DNA of 64,000 bases from DAOOVD01 sp035369845 (GTDB taxonomy: Bacteria > Bacillota > Desulfotomaculia > Desulfotomaculales > Pelotomaculaceae), in NCBI GenBank assembly GCA_035369845.1, contig DAOOVD010000002.1:1-64000 (forward strand), given 5' to 3'. Positions 41,575-50,270 of the stretch are shown here, one piece after another. The notes under the pieces are model-generated. The model saw only the letters and a list, made by a program, of their open reading frames with translations. It was not told the origin of the DNA and did no database searches. The number at the start of each line of letters is the position of its first letter. Position 1 is the first letter of the stretch. The translations under genes were made by a program, and so were the position numbers.

Positions 41575-42561
41575 TCAGATGATCGTCTTCCATCCCTGTC
41601 TCAATATAGTAACGCTTACTTTTCCGGGCTCCGGGAAATCCCTTTTTTCCACAACACCCGCAAAAACAAAAGCATCGAGCCCGTTTACCGTTTCCACTAT
41701 ACCGCTTACAACCTCAAATTCGCTTCTGGATCCGTATAATTGTTCAGAAGGGTTGAAAGGATCGTTTAATTTCAGCTCATCAGCATAGTCCGTGTAAAGT
41801 GCCCAAATCAACTTTTCCAGCTTGCTGTCGGGGATCGTTACAGTCAGGTTTATCTCTTCAACGGCCTCCCGCCGTGAGATCATGTGATTGTGTGCGTAAA
41901 GCTTCTCGGTAAGATTATCGACGATATGTTCTATCCTGCCTTCACGCATCGGCTGATGGTGCATGGCGAGCAGCTTTTTTGCCAGTGAACGGATCAGCAT
42001 ATAGTTGCGGTGCACGTTTCCCAAAGCCAGCGGGTGAATACGGTCCACAAGCAGCGTAAAAGCCTTGACCTGCTGGTCGGTACTGCAAACACCCGCTTTT
42101 TCCCCGGCCAGCGCCAGGTACGAATAGACATCCTCGATATTTACAGGGATCCTGGCCGCGGGATTGTTGGGATCCTGAGGGTTAAAGGCATTAACGACAC
42201 TAGGGTCGATAGGTCCAAGTTCCCCCATTTTACCCATCACTATCTCATCAGCCCCCAGGCAGAGCAGGGTCCCCGCACTGTAGCAGCGGAAAGGGACCAG
42301 GACATTGAAACGGGGGGCGTATTCCCGCATCAAGTGAACAAGTCTCCACGGCGTCAAAACGTCCCCGCCGCGTGTATATATAAAAAGATCTATTTGCCGG
42401 CATTCCTTGAACATTTCCAGATGCCTGAAAAATACTTGTGTCACATCAGGCGCAATTCTTGTATTTACATTTTCCCTGTCTCCGGTTATATAACACAACA
42501 CTGACGATCCTCTGATCTCTTCGATTTTTTTCAAAAGTTCCAGCCTTTTCTGACGCGACAT
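41575..42561 (-). CDS. Serine dehydrogenase-type proteinase (SppA/ClpP superfamily)
   Basis: The 328-residue protein belongs to the SDH proteinase group (Pfam SDH_sah), related to the signal-peptide peptidase SppA and ClpP. Visible are LFIYTRGGDVLTPWRLVHLM, the probable nucleophile in FRCYSAGTLLCLGADEIVMG, and GELGPIDPSV. No membrane segment or signal peptide is seen, so it is probably cytosolic. ATG 42561 has GGAGGC upstream; the frame is open to 42588. Substrates are unknown. It is inserted between ymxH and the lysine/dipicolinate genes, absent at that place in B. subtilis. Confidence 0.87.
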   Translation of the reverse strand: MSRQKRLELLKKIEEIRGSSVLCYITGDRENVNTRIAPDVTQVFFRHLEMFKECRQIDLFIYTRGGDVLTPWRLVHLMREYAPRFNVLVPFRCYSAGTLLCLGADEIVMGKMGELGPIDPSVVNAFNPQDPNNPAARIPVNIEDVYSYLALAGEKAGVCSTDQQVKAFTLLVDRIHPLALGNVHRNYMLIRSLAKKLLAMHHQPMREGRIEHIVDNLTEKLYAHNHMISRREAVEEINLTVTIPDSKLEKLIWALYTDYADELKLNDPFNPSEQLYGSRSEFEVVSGIVETVNGLDAFVFAGVVEKRDFPEPGKVSVTILRQGWKTII

Positions 42562-42606
42562 CTTTTGCCTCCGTATCTCAATAATCATGCTTAGTATGTT
42601 TAATTA

Positions 42607-42634
42607 AAAATAAAAAATCCATGCTTTTGCATGG
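42607..42634 (-). terminator. Terminator upstream of the proteinase gene
   Basis: On the minus strand CCATGC-AAAA-GCATGG is followed by ATTTTTTATTTTT. It ends transcription coming from ymxH before the proteinase gene. Confidence 0.85.
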
Positions 42635-42674
42635 TATGAGGCTGTTTAAAAACAACTTGATGTTAAAACGCCAG

Positions 42675-42739
42675 TTTGAGCGATCCGCGCCGGGGGAGCG
42701 GAGGAGCCCGCTTCGGGCGATATGGGATCGCCGTTCAAA
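42675..42739. repeat. Nested stem-loop in the ymxH-proteinase gap
   Basis: TTTGAGCGATCC (42675-42686) and its complement at 42725-42739 pair with a three-base bulge. Inside lies a perfect hairpin GCCCG-CTT-CGGGC (42706-42718). The stretch starts after GAGGCTGTTTAAAAAC, a form seen at ends of mobile repeats. The remaining gap up to 42837 holds no gene. It may be a small repeat element or a structured 3' region of the ymxH transcript. Confidence 0.45.
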
Positions 42740-42837
42740 TGCTGTAGCAGTTGAAGCTTTGTCGGACGTTCCTGCCGCTCATCCAGTAAATTCGTCCGCT
42801 TCGTTTACTCCGCTGCGCACACATGTGCATTGAATTC

Positions 42838-43107
42838 TCAGAGCGAGTAACGGTGGTAACCGGAAAAGGTTTGATTCAGGTCTACAATTATTACTTCCGA
42901 ACCTATTTTCCTGACCGCTTCCCATGGTATCACGAGATCCAGCCTTTCTGACCAGAAGTTGATAAAATTGCTTTTTTTCGGAAGTATAATGGACTTTATC
43001 TCACCCGACTCGGTGTCGATGGCAATGTCAGATTCTCCTATTACTCCAAGACGCGCACCATTGTAAATATTCACAATTTCTTTTCCAAAAAGTTCGCCCA
43101 TCCTCAT
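42838..43107 (-). CDS. ymxH: YlmC/YmxH family PRC-barrel sporulation protein
   Basis: The 89-residue PRC-barrel protein starts MRMGELFGKEIVNIYNGARLG and carries IPWEAVRKIGSEVIIVD, as in the YlmC/YmxH family of spore formers. Such small barrels often bind other proteins or RNA; the role here is not established. GGGAGGTG stands before the ATG. The place between the M16 peptidase and spoVFA matches ymxH in B. subtilis, which favours that name over ylmC. Confidence 0.87.
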   Translation of the reverse strand: MRMGELFGKEIVNIYNGARLGVIGESDIAIDTESGEIKSIILPKKSNFINFWSERLDLVIPWEAVRKIGSEVIIVDLNQTFSGYHRYSL

Positions 43108-43136
43108 GACAGCACCTCCCGGTTATGTTTCTTGCC

Positions 43137-43463
43137 CTACAATCCTTTCCATCCGTCGATGATTCGCAGCATATAGGGCTGCGCAATCGCCGTCAATATC
43201 GACAAAGCAGCCAGCGGCTCCAGGCAAAATGATCCGATCTGCACACGGTCGGGTATATTCAGTTCCAAAAATGAAGAAATGACGTCGAGGGACAGGTAGA
43301 TTCCTCCCGCTACACCGATCAAGTTGCTGAGAGCCTGTGACAGTGGACTGGTTTTGCTCTCGCTCAAAATCTTTTCTCTCAACGTTTGCCGTCTTACCCT
43401 TTCACGCACCGACAGTGCTACCAGAAACAGGATTACCAGTCCAATTACGCCTGCGCTCAACAT
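43137..43463 (-). CDS. Small membrane protein of unknown function
   Basis: The protein is about 108 residues. An N-terminal membrane helix (MLSAGVIGLVILFLVALSV) is followed by a basic stretch with several arginines (RERVRRQTLREK), then two further hydrophobic segments (IGVAGGIYLSLDVISSFL and LEPLAALSILTAIAQPYML). The charge pattern puts the loop after helix 1 inside the cell. The start is ATG 43463 with GGGGGTG upstream, or ATG 43478. No family is recognised. It lies 30 bases before ymxH and may be co-transcribed with it. Confidence 0.7.
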   Translation of the reverse strand: MLSAGVIGLVILFLVALSVRERVRRQTLREKILSESKTSPLSQALSNLIGVAGGIYLSLDVISSFLELNIPDRVQIGSFCLEPLAALSILTAIAQPYMLRIIDGWKGL

Positions 43464-43520
43464 TGTCCACACCCCCATGATAATAATTATTGTGGACAGG
43501 CAAGAAATATGATAAATAAA

Positions 43521-43549
43521 ATATCCCGCCTTTTTTTGAGGCGGGATAT
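43521..43549. terminator. Terminator after dut
   Basis: ATATCCCGCCT and AGGCGGGATAT form an eleven-base stem with a short T-rich loop and A/T-rich flanks on both sides. It starts eight bases after the dut stop on the minus strand. Confidence 0.85.
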
Positions 43550-43556
43550 TTATAAA

Positions 43557-44021
43557 TTAGGACTTTCCTGTGGATCCGAAACCGCCGGTTCCTCTTTCCG
43601 TATCTTCAAGCTCCTCCGCTTCTTCCATGGTCACATCGTATACCGGGACGAACACAATTTGAGCAATTCTTTCTCCCGGACTGATCGTGTATTCCTCCTT
43701 TCCCTGATTAAAAACAGCGATAATAATTTCACCCTTGTAATCGCTGTCAATCACTCCGACACCATTGGAAAGAGCTATTCCATGCCTGGCGGCAAGGCCG
43801 CTGCGCGGGAAAATCAAACCCGCCATGTTTCTATCCGGTATTTCTATTGCAATGCCCGAAGGTATCATTGCCCTGTCTCCCGGCTGCAGGCATACTGGTT
43901 TTTCCAGGCAGGCCGCCAGATCAAGCCCGGCTGAACCCCCAGTGGCGTAACGGGGTATAGGAACGGAGTTACCCTTTTTTCCTGAAACTTTTTTAACCCG
44001 AACAACCGCAGAAGATTTCAT
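43557..44021 (-). CDS. dut: dUTP diphosphatase (dUTPase)
   Basis: This enzyme hydrolyses dUTP to dUMP, keeping uracil out of DNA and supplying thymidylate synthesis. The 154-residue trimeric-type protein has all five motifs: GSAGLDLAACL, PRSGLAARHG, GVIDSDYKGEI, PGERIAQIVF and RGTGGFGSTG at the C-terminus. The length is normal. AAAGGGC precedes the ATG. It lies 40 bases after the M16 peptidase gene, where several Firmicutes also carry dut. Confidence 0.96.
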   Translation of the reverse strand: MKSSAVVRVKKVSGKKGNSVPIPRYATGGSAGLDLAACLEKPVCLQPGDRAMIPSGIAIEIPDRNMAGLIFPRSGLAARHGIALSNGVGVIDSDYKGEIIIAVFNQGKEEYTISPGERIAQIVFVPVYDVTMEEAEELEDTERGTGGFGSTGKS

Positions 44022-44060
44022 ATATTGCCCTTTCTAACTTAATATTAGGTCAATTTTCTC

Positions 44061-45326
44061 TCAAATTTTCAGGCTGCCCACCATCTTTTGAAAGTTGCCG
44101 CAGTCCTCCCACGGTCCTACAGTTGCAAGTGAGAAATGCTCCGGCCTCAGCAAATCCCTGGCAAGTTCCTGAACTTCATGGGCTTCAACCTTGTTGATCC
44201 TTTTCACAATCTCTTCCGGAGGTATTACTTTCCCCAGATACAACTGCGATTTTCCAAGCCTGCTCATTCTAGTGCTTACGTTTTCAAGGCTCAAATAAAG
44301 ATTCCCTTTAAGCTGATCCTTTGCCCGTTGTAATTCTTCCGCCTTAATGCCGTTTATTTTGATATCTTTCACCTGTTTGAAGATAAGGTTTAATACTTCT
44401 TCGACATTTTGCCTGCTCAAACCGGCGTATATACAGAACAGGCCGGTATCGTGGTAGGAACTGTGATATGAATAAACCGAATATGCCAAGCCACGCTGTT
44501 CCCTAATTTCTTGAAAAAGCCTCGAACTCAGTCCACCGCCCAGCACGGTATTGATAACCTGAAAAACGTATATCTGCTCATGATCAAGACTCAAACCTGG
44601 TGTGCCCACACACAAATGAACCTGTTCGGTGTCTTTTCCGCGGCATACTATGTGCTGACGATTCGTGGGTGTCGAGATATTCCTGGCCGGTCTCTTTCCC
44701 TTTTTTTCTTCAAACCCCTTCCGGAATTTTTCCGCGACTTCCTCGTGCTTTATATTGCCGGCAACCGCTACGACCATTTTACTGGGAATGTAATGTGTAT
44801 GATAATAATCGATAATTTTTTCCCTGGTGATGTTTTTGATCACATCGACCGTTCCGATAATCGGCCTGCCAAGAGAATGCCCATCCCAGATTGAACCGGC
44901 AAAAACGTCATGCACCAGTTCATCCGGGGCATCTTCGTACATTTTAATCTCTTCCATGATCACATTTCTTTCACGATCTATATCATTTGGATCAAAACGC
45001 GAATGAAAAATCATGTCGTTTAAAAGATCTATGGCCAAATCAAGGTGTTCGTCCAGCACCCTGGCGTAATAACAGGTATATTCTTTCGTGGTAAACGCAT
45101 TCAACTGACCGCCGACCGCATCCAGGGCTTCGGCAATCTCTTTGGCAGTCCGGCGCCTGGTACCTTTAAACAGTAGGTGCTCGATGAAATGCGAGACCCC
45201 GTTCATCTCCACGTCCTCGTCCCTGGAACCCACGTCAACCCAAAAACCGACGGCCACCGAACGGACATGCGGCACATCTTCGGTAAGAATATGCACGTTA
45301 TTGTCGAGGGTAAACTTACGATACAT
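44061..45326 (-). CDS. M16 family zinc peptidase (MlpA/YmxG type)
   Basis: The 421-residue protein resembles the mitochondrial processing peptidase. The inverted zinc motif HFIEHLLFKGT lies near residue 45, with the third ligand region NVIMEEIKMYEDAPDELVHD downstream, and the C-terminal half-domain includes GGLSSRLFQEIREQRGLAYSVYSY. All catalytic residues are present, so it should be active. ATG 45326 has GGGAGG about eleven bases upstream. In B. subtilis the gene in this position is mlpA (ymxG), involved in control of exoprotease expression; transfer of that role is inference. Confidence 0.9.
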   Translation of the reverse strand: MYRKFTLDNNVHILTEDVPHVRSVAVGFWVDVGSRDEDVEMNGVSHFIEHLLFKGTRRRTAKEIAEALDAVGGQLNAFTTKEYTCYYARVLDEHLDLAIDLLNDMIFHSRFDPNDIDRERNVIMEEIKMYEDAPDELVHDVFAGSIWDGHSLGRPIIGTVDVIKNITREKIIDYYHTHYIPSKMVVAVAGNIKHEEVAEKFRKGFEEKKGKRPARNISTPTNRQHIVCRGKDTEQVHLCVGTPGLSLDHEQIYVFQVINTVLGGGLSSRLFQEIREQRGLAYSVYSYHSSYHDTGLFCIYAGLSRQNVEEVLNLIFKQVKDIKINGIKAEELQRAKDQLKGNLYLSLENVSTRMSRLGKSQLYLGKVIPPEEIVKRINKVEAHEVQELARDLLRPEHFSLATVGPWEDCGNFQKMVGSLKI

Positions 45327-45380
45327 TAAAATTGAGACCTCCCGTGTTTGCATCCGCATAAATATTCGTTGACTGCCAGC

Positions 45381-46568
45381 TCAATTCCTTTGTTTTTCCA
45401 ATAAATTGTTTAAAAATTGCTGAAAGATGTGTTTTTTATTTATATTCCTGTCTGCAACTATGGAAACGCTTCCCACCGGCACACCTCCGACAAATACGCC
45501 GATCAGTCCCAACTGCTGTCCCTTCTGCACGGGAGCGGTTACTTCTCGTTTCAGGTGCACTTTCCTCTCCACTGATTGAAGCCTTTCTTTGTGAACAACG
45601 GAGTACATATCCGCCGATGCCACCGCTTTAACCTCTTTCACCGCGCCTTTTTCAACCTTTACTCGTCCCAGGTCCTCTCCCTCGCTTACAATCTTTATAC
45701 ATTCAAAATTATTGAATCCATAATTCAATAGTTTTATTGAATCGCTCCAACGGTCTTCGCTGTTAAGCACAACACTGATCAACCGCCGCCCTTCCTTTGT
45801 AGCCGAGGCTACAAGACAGTTGCCTGCCTCGCTGGTAGTTCCTGTCTTCACCCCATCGGCCCATTCGTAACTCCACAGCAAACGGTTGGTGTTGTTTAAA
45901 TAACGTTCCCCCTGCGTTCCGATCGATTTCCCTTTTGTCCCCACTATCTTTTTTAAAGACTGATTGCGCAAAGCATATCGTGTTATAACGGCTAAATCCG
46001 CGGCAGTAGTATAATGCCCGGCTTGCGGGAGCCCGTTTGTGTTTTTAAAGGATGTGTCCACGGCACCAAGCATTTTGGCCTTTTGATTCATCAGCAGCAC
46101 AAAGTTCTGTTCAGTGCCGGCTATATGCTCCGCGATAGCAACACAGGCGTCATTTCCAGATTGCAGCATCGCCCCGTATACCAGATCCTCCAGAGTCAGC
46201 TTTTCTCCGCTTCGCAGTTCAATACTTGCCTCTCCAACGGATGACGCATTCTGGCTTATTGTTACATACTGCCGGAGATCCCCTCCCTCAACGGCCAGCA
46301 GCGCCGTCATTATTTTGGTAGTGCTGGCAGGCGGTCTTTTTTTTCTTCCGTTCTTTTCATACAATAACTGTCCGGTCACGTCATCCATCAGGACCGCCGC
46401 TTCAGCCGTCACTGCCGGCGGCTTATCTCCGCAACCGGGGCGTGCAGCCGCCCCCGCCTCATTTTGGAATGCCATGAGATATATAAAAATAACGATTGCA
46501 GTCAACTTTTTTTTCAGGCCACTGTGCTGTAACAAATGCCTCATCGCCTTCAACAACGGTTTTATCAT
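45381..46568 (-). CDS. D-alanyl-D-alanine carboxypeptidase (penicillin-binding protein 5 family)
   Basis: This exported enzyme removes the terminal D-alanine from peptidoglycan stems. The protein is 395 residues. An N-terminal signal segment (AIVIFIYLMAFQNEAGAAA, residues 24-42) is followed by the transpeptidase fold with SxxK in PPASTTKIMTA, SGN in QSGNDACVA and KTG in GVKTGTTSEAGN. A C-terminal PBP5-associated domain follows. It resembles DacF and DacB of spore formers; which one cannot be fixed. It stands between ylxY and the M16 gene. The start is uncertain, since ATG 46568 lacks a clear site and ATG 46544 is possible. Confidence 0.9.
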   Translation of the reverse strand: MIKPLLKAMRHLLQHSGLKKKLTAIVIFIYLMAFQNEAGAAARPGCGDKPPAVTAEAAVLMDDVTGQLLYEKNGRKKRPPASTTKIMTALLAVEGGDLRQYVTISQNASSVGEASIELRSGEKLTLEDLVYGAMLQSGNDACVAIAEHIAGTEQNFVLLMNQKAKMLGAVDTSFKNTNGLPQAGHYTTAADLAVITRYALRNQSLKKIVGTKGKSIGTQGERYLNNTNRLLWSYEWADGVKTGTTSEAGNCLVASATKEGRRLISVVLNSEDRWSDSIKLLNYGFNNFECIKIVSEGEDLGRVKVEKGAVKEVKAVASADMYSVVHKERLQSVERKVHLKREVTAPVQKGQQLGLIGVFVGGVPVGSVSIVADRNINKKHIFQQFLNNLLEKQRN

Positions 46569-46606
46569 CGTTGTTTTTTTATTGCTGCCTTTCAGCCTTT
46601 ATATAT

Positions 46607-47338
46607 TCAATGAACGCCTTGTTTTTTCAGATCTTCGATCATCGATGATACATTGACAAGTTCAAACTCCTGCTTTTTTAATTCTCTTATGACAACGGGC
46701 AGCGCATGTACGGTCGGCGCAGTAGGATGCATGAGCACTATTGCGCCATTGTGCGCCTTTTCGACTACGCGCCGGACGATAACTGAAGGAGCCGGCTTCT
46801 GCCAGTCTATTGTATCTATGCTCCATAGCACGGTGGTATAGCCAGCGTCTTCAGCAGCGGCCAAAACCGCGTCCCCCCTTTCACCGTAGGGAGGAGCGTA
46901 GATTTTGCTTATCGAACCTGTTATGCTGGTCAATACCTCTTCAGTTTTTACGATTTGCTTAAAATTCGACAATCTTGATATCCTGTCCGGGTGCGGATGC
47001 GAGTAACCGTGGTTACCGATTTCATGACCGTGCTTTGCGATTTCACTGACAAGTTCCGGAAAATCTTCAGCCCACTGGCCGCCGACAAAAAAAGTCGCCC
47101 GCGTATTGCTGTCCTTTAGTGTTTCAAGAATTTGCGGAATATACTCCTCACCCCATACCACATTGAAGGTGATGGCAATTTTTTTCCCGTCCGGACTTCC
47201 CCGGTAAATCGGCGATGCAGCAACAGTAGCCGGTTCATTCCGATATTTCAATAAAAAAGAAGCCGCCGTAACCGAAGCCAAAAATAAAACGGTAATTAAA
47301 AAGAACCTTTTCTTGTTAAATAATATTATTATTTTCAA
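46607..47338 (-). CDS. ylxY: Polysaccharide deacetylase-like protein (YlxY type)
   Basis: This 243-residue protein has one N-terminal membrane anchor or signal (RFFLITVLFLASVTAASFLL) and a NodB-homology domain. The metal motif NHGYSHPHPD is present. In the first motif the usual catalytic aspartate (TFDDG) is replaced by asparagine in ITFNVVWGEEYIP; the YlxY subgroup is known for this altered motif. The APPYGERGDAVLAAAEDAGY and VLMHPT motifs remain. Activity is therefore doubtful. The start is TTG 47338 after GGGGGGC. The pnp-ylxY-mlpA order matches B. subtilis. Confidence 0.88.
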   Translation of the reverse strand: MKIIILFNKKRFFLITVLFLASVTAASFLLKYRNEPATVAASPIYRGSPDGKKIAITFNVVWGEEYIPQILETLKDSNTRATFFVGGQWAEDFPELVSEIAKHGHEIGNHGYSHPHPDRISRLSNFKQIVKTEEVLTSITGSISKIYAPPYGERGDAVLAAAEDAGYTTVLWSIDTIDWQKPAPSVIVRRVVEKAHNGAIVLMHPTAPTVHALPVVIRELKKQEFELVNVSSMIEDLKKQGVH

Positions 47339-47402
47339 AAATGTGCCCCCCGGTGATCTCTCTTAAAAACTATGCTTTGCATCAGGGAATTATTTTTTAA
47401 AA

Positions 47403-47431
47403 AATAAAAAACCTCAATTTCGAGGTTTTTG
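47403..47431 (-). terminator. Terminator of pnp
   Basis: On the minus strand AAAAACCTC, loop GAAATT and GAGGTTTTTT form a strong hairpin with T run. It lies about 30 bases after the pnp stop. Confidence 0.88.
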
Positions 47432-47462
47432 TACATCTTACCTTCATATAAATCCGTTTTTG

Positions 47463-49670
47463 TTACAGCCTTTCGTTCACCCTTCGCCTATGTGCCCGGT
47501 GCGTTCTGTTTTCTTTGAATGGTTGGCCTTCCTTTGGTGCTGCATCCTTTTTGGACAGCTTCAAACGTCCCTGGTTGTCGTAACCGAGCACCTTAACCAG
47601 AATGTTGTCTCCTTCTCTGACGACATCTTCAACTTTATTCACCCGGTGGTGCTCAAGCTGGGAAATATGCACAAGCCCTTCCTTGCCCGGAAGTCCGAGA
47701 ACCCCGGGAATAATTTCCACAAAACATCCGAAATCCGTCACTCTCGTCACCCTGCCCGTATATATCTCACCGGTTTGTACTTCCCTGGTCAGTGTTTCGA
47801 TTATTTCCAGCGCCCTTTCGCCTTTTTCCTTATCAACTGCTGCAATAAACACCCTGCCGTCGTCTTCGATGTCTATGTCGGCACCGGTTTCCTCAACAAT
47901 TTTCTTTATGATCTTTCCGCCGGGACCGATAACGTCGCGAATCTTATCAGGATCAATGGTTATATGGATAATTCTCGGCGCATACGGCGAGAGTTGCGGT
48001 CTCGGAGCCGGAATAACCTCGATCATTTTTTCCAGAATATACATTCTACCATGATATGCCTGCGTTAAAGCTTTCTCCAATACATCCCCGGTAATGCCCG
48101 GTATTTTTATATCCATTTGCAGGGCCGTCACCCCTTTGGCAGTGCCGGCGACTTTAAAATCCATGTCGCCCAGGTGATCTTCGTACCCTTGAATGTCCGT
48201 AAGTACGGAAAAACGATCTTCTTCTGAAATCAACCCCATGGCTACTCCTGCCACAGGCGCGGCAATCGGAACGCCGGCATCCATCAGGGCGAGGCATCCG
48301 CCGCAGACGCTTCCCATAGATGTGGACCCGTTCGATTCCAGAGCCTCCGAGACGATGCGAATGGTGTACGGGAAATCTTCTTCCTTGGGAATAACCGCCG
48401 ACAACGCACGTTCGGCCAGGGCGCCGTGACCTATCTCCCGCCTTCCGGCGGCACGCAGCGGTCTTGTCTCACCCGTACTGAAAGGGGGAAAATTATAATG
48501 GTGCATAAACCGTTTGGATTCCTCGACTCCCAGTCCGTCCAGGATCTGCTCCTCTGAAACGGTCCCCAGCGTAACCACAGAGAGGATTTGTGTCTGGCCG
48601 CGGGTAAAAAGACCGGAACCGTGCGGCCTCGGCAAAACTCCGACTTCCACTGAAATGGGCCTGATTTCATCAAGCCTGCGGCCGTCTATTCTGACTCCTT
48701 CAATCGCAGTCATGCGGCGCACAATTTTCTTCTCCACAGAGTCTATAATATTTCTGATTGTCCCCTCTGCTTCGGGAAACTGCTCCAAAAATTCCGCGAC
48801 AATTTCATCTTTAATCTTTTTTAGATAGCATTCCCTGTCCATTTTAGAGAGTCTTTCCTCGACACAGTGCCTCAGCGCGGGCTCAATTTTTTGACAGGCC
48901 GCGCTGTTGACTGCCTCGGTTAAGTACTGGTCGGGCTCTGTTGTTTCAAGCACCATTTTTTCTTTTGCCAGACCCATATTCAGGGCTTCTTCCCTGTATC
49001 CCTCAATAAATTCGACAATTTCCTTGACAGCCTCATGCCCGAACGAAATCGCTTCCAGTATCGCGCTTTCCGGGACTTCTAAAGCCCCCGCCTCGACCAT
49101 CATCACCGCATCCTTAGTCCCGGCCACGACCAGGTGCAGGTCGCTTTTTTCAGACTGCGCCAGCACCGGGTTTATTATGAACTGTCCGTCTACCCTCCCC
49201 ACAATAACGCCTCCTATTGGCTGTTTGAAGGGGATTTCGGAAATATGCAGCGCTGCCGAGGCCCCGACCATGGCGGCTATTTCTGGAGCGTGATCCTGAT
49301 CAACCGATAAAATTGTTGCTATAACCTGCACTTCGTTGCGCATTTCCTTCGGAAACAGCGGCCTTATCGGCCTGTCTATCAGCCTGCCGGACAAAATTGC
49401 CTTTTCACTGGGCCGTCCTTCCCTTTTTATGAATCCTCCTGGAATCTTGCCCACTGCGTAAAACCTTTCTTCGTAATCCACCGTAAGCGGGAAGAAATCA
49501 ATTCCCGCTCTTATATTTTCAGCCACGGTGGCGGTAACCAAAACTGTCGTATCACCGTAACGGACAAATACGGAGCCGCCCGCCTGCCTGGCCAAGCGTC
49601 CAGTTTCAAGAATCATCCGTCGGCCGCCGACTATTATTTCCTTTTTTAATATTAAATTTCCTTCAGCCAT
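47463..49670 (-). CDS. pnp: Polyribonucleotide nucleotidyltransferase (PNPase)
   Basis: This 3'-to-5' phosphorolytic exoribonuclease acts in mRNA turnover. The 735-residue protein has two RNase PH-like domains (FYAVGKIPGGFIKREGRPSE in the first, RREIGHGALAERAL and GSTSMGSVCGG in the second), a KH domain (IGPGGKIIKKIVEETGADI) and a C-terminal S1 domain. Length and order are normal. I start at ATG 49670 with GGAGGT upstream; the frame is open to 49709. rpsO stands upstream, the usual rpsO-pnp pairing, here with a hairpin between. Confidence 0.97.
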   Translation of the reverse strand: MAEGNLILKKEIIVGGRRMILETGRLARQAGGSVFVRYGDTTVLVTATVAENIRAGIDFFPLTVDYEERFYAVGKIPGGFIKREGRPSEKAILSGRLIDRPIRPLFPKEMRNEVQVIATILSVDQDHAPEIAAMVGASAALHISEIPFKQPIGGVIVGRVDGQFIINPVLAQSEKSDLHLVVAGTKDAVMMVEAGALEVPESAILEAISFGHEAVKEIVEFIEGYREEALNMGLAKEKMVLETTEPDQYLTEAVNSAACQKIEPALRHCVEERLSKMDRECYLKKIKDEIVAEFLEQFPEAEGTIRNIIDSVEKKIVRRMTAIEGVRIDGRRLDEIRPISVEVGVLPRPHGSGLFTRGQTQILSVVTLGTVSEEQILDGLGVEESKRFMHHYNFPPFSTGETRPLRAAGRREIGHGALAERALSAVIPKEEDFPYTIRIVSEALESNGSTSMGSVCGGCLALMDAGVPIAAPVAGVAMGLISEEDRFSVLTDIQGYEDHLGDMDFKVAGTAKGVTALQMDIKIPGITGDVLEKALTQAYHGRMYILEKMIEVIPAPRPQLSPYAPRIIHITIDPDKIRDVIGPGGKIIKKIVEETGADIDIEDDGRVFIAAVDKEKGERALEIIETLTREVQTGEIYTGRVTRVTDFGCFVEIIPGVLGLPGKEGLVHISQLEHHRVNKVEDVVREGDNILVKVLGYDNQGRLKLSKKDAAPKEGQPFKENRTHRAHRRRVNERL

Positions 49671-49784
49671 TTGAGGGGTATACCTCCCTGTATCTTTTAA
49701 ACTAAACAATAAACTTATAATATTTCGTTATTTCTTATATTATTTCCTTCCTGCTCGCTGAAAAATACTTGAACACAATACAAA

Positions 49785-49805
49785 CAAGCGGGTTAAACCC
49801 GCTTG
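49785..49805 (-). terminator. Hairpin between rpsO and pnp
   Basis: CAAGCGGGTTTAACCCGCTTG on the minus strand is a near-perfect palindrome followed by TTTGTATTG. It can end rpsO transcription in part, or act as an RNase entry point between rpsO and pnp. Confidence 0.7.
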
Positions 49806-49919
49806 AGATTTAATCTATATACATAGGGTAAACAATTAAATTTATTGCAATAATTCTCTTTTAACTCATAATTATTGTCTACACAGACGCCGCTGACTCT
49901 ACGCTTTTCAGCTAGCAGT

Positions 49920-50189
49920 TTATTTCCGCAAGCCGAGTTTTTCTATCAACACACGGTACCGGTCAAAGTGACGGTCTTTCAAATAATTCAGCAAAGCCCT
50001 TCTTTGACCGACCATTTTCAGCAGGCCCCGTCTCGAATGGTGGTCGCCCTTGTGGTTTTTAAGATGTTCTGTAAGCGTATTGATTCTTTCCGTGAGTATT
50101 GCCACCTGAACTTCAGGTGATCCGGTGTCGTTTTCATGAATCCTGTAATTTGTGATAACATCCCTTTTCTTTTCCGTGGTCAAGGCCAT
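49920..50189 (-). CDS. rpsO: 30S ribosomal protein S15
   Basis: The 89-residue protein is typical of S15 throughout: ITNYRIHENDTGSPEVQVAI near the N-terminus, KGDHHSRRGLLKMVGQRR in the middle and YRVLIEKLGLRK at the end. It binds 16S rRNA early in assembly of the small subunit. GGAGGTG lies before the ATG. It stands between the small-gene pair and pnp, in the conserved ribF-rpsO-pnp order. Confidence 0.98.
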   Translation of the reverse strand: MALTTEKKRDVITNYRIHENDTGSPEVQVAILTERINTLTEHLKNHKGDHHSRRGLLKMVGQRRALLNYLKDRHFDRYRVLIEKLGLRK

Positions 50190-50270
50190 GCAAATTCACC
50201 TCCTTTTCCTTAATCGCCACAGGCCAAGTCAACCGCCGGAGAACATGTCACCTAGCCCGCAGTTCCCTTT

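Noticed and set aside
47460..48068. 202-residue plus-strand open frame opposite pnp
   Set aside because: It is antisense to the well-conserved pnp coding sequence and matches no protein that I know.
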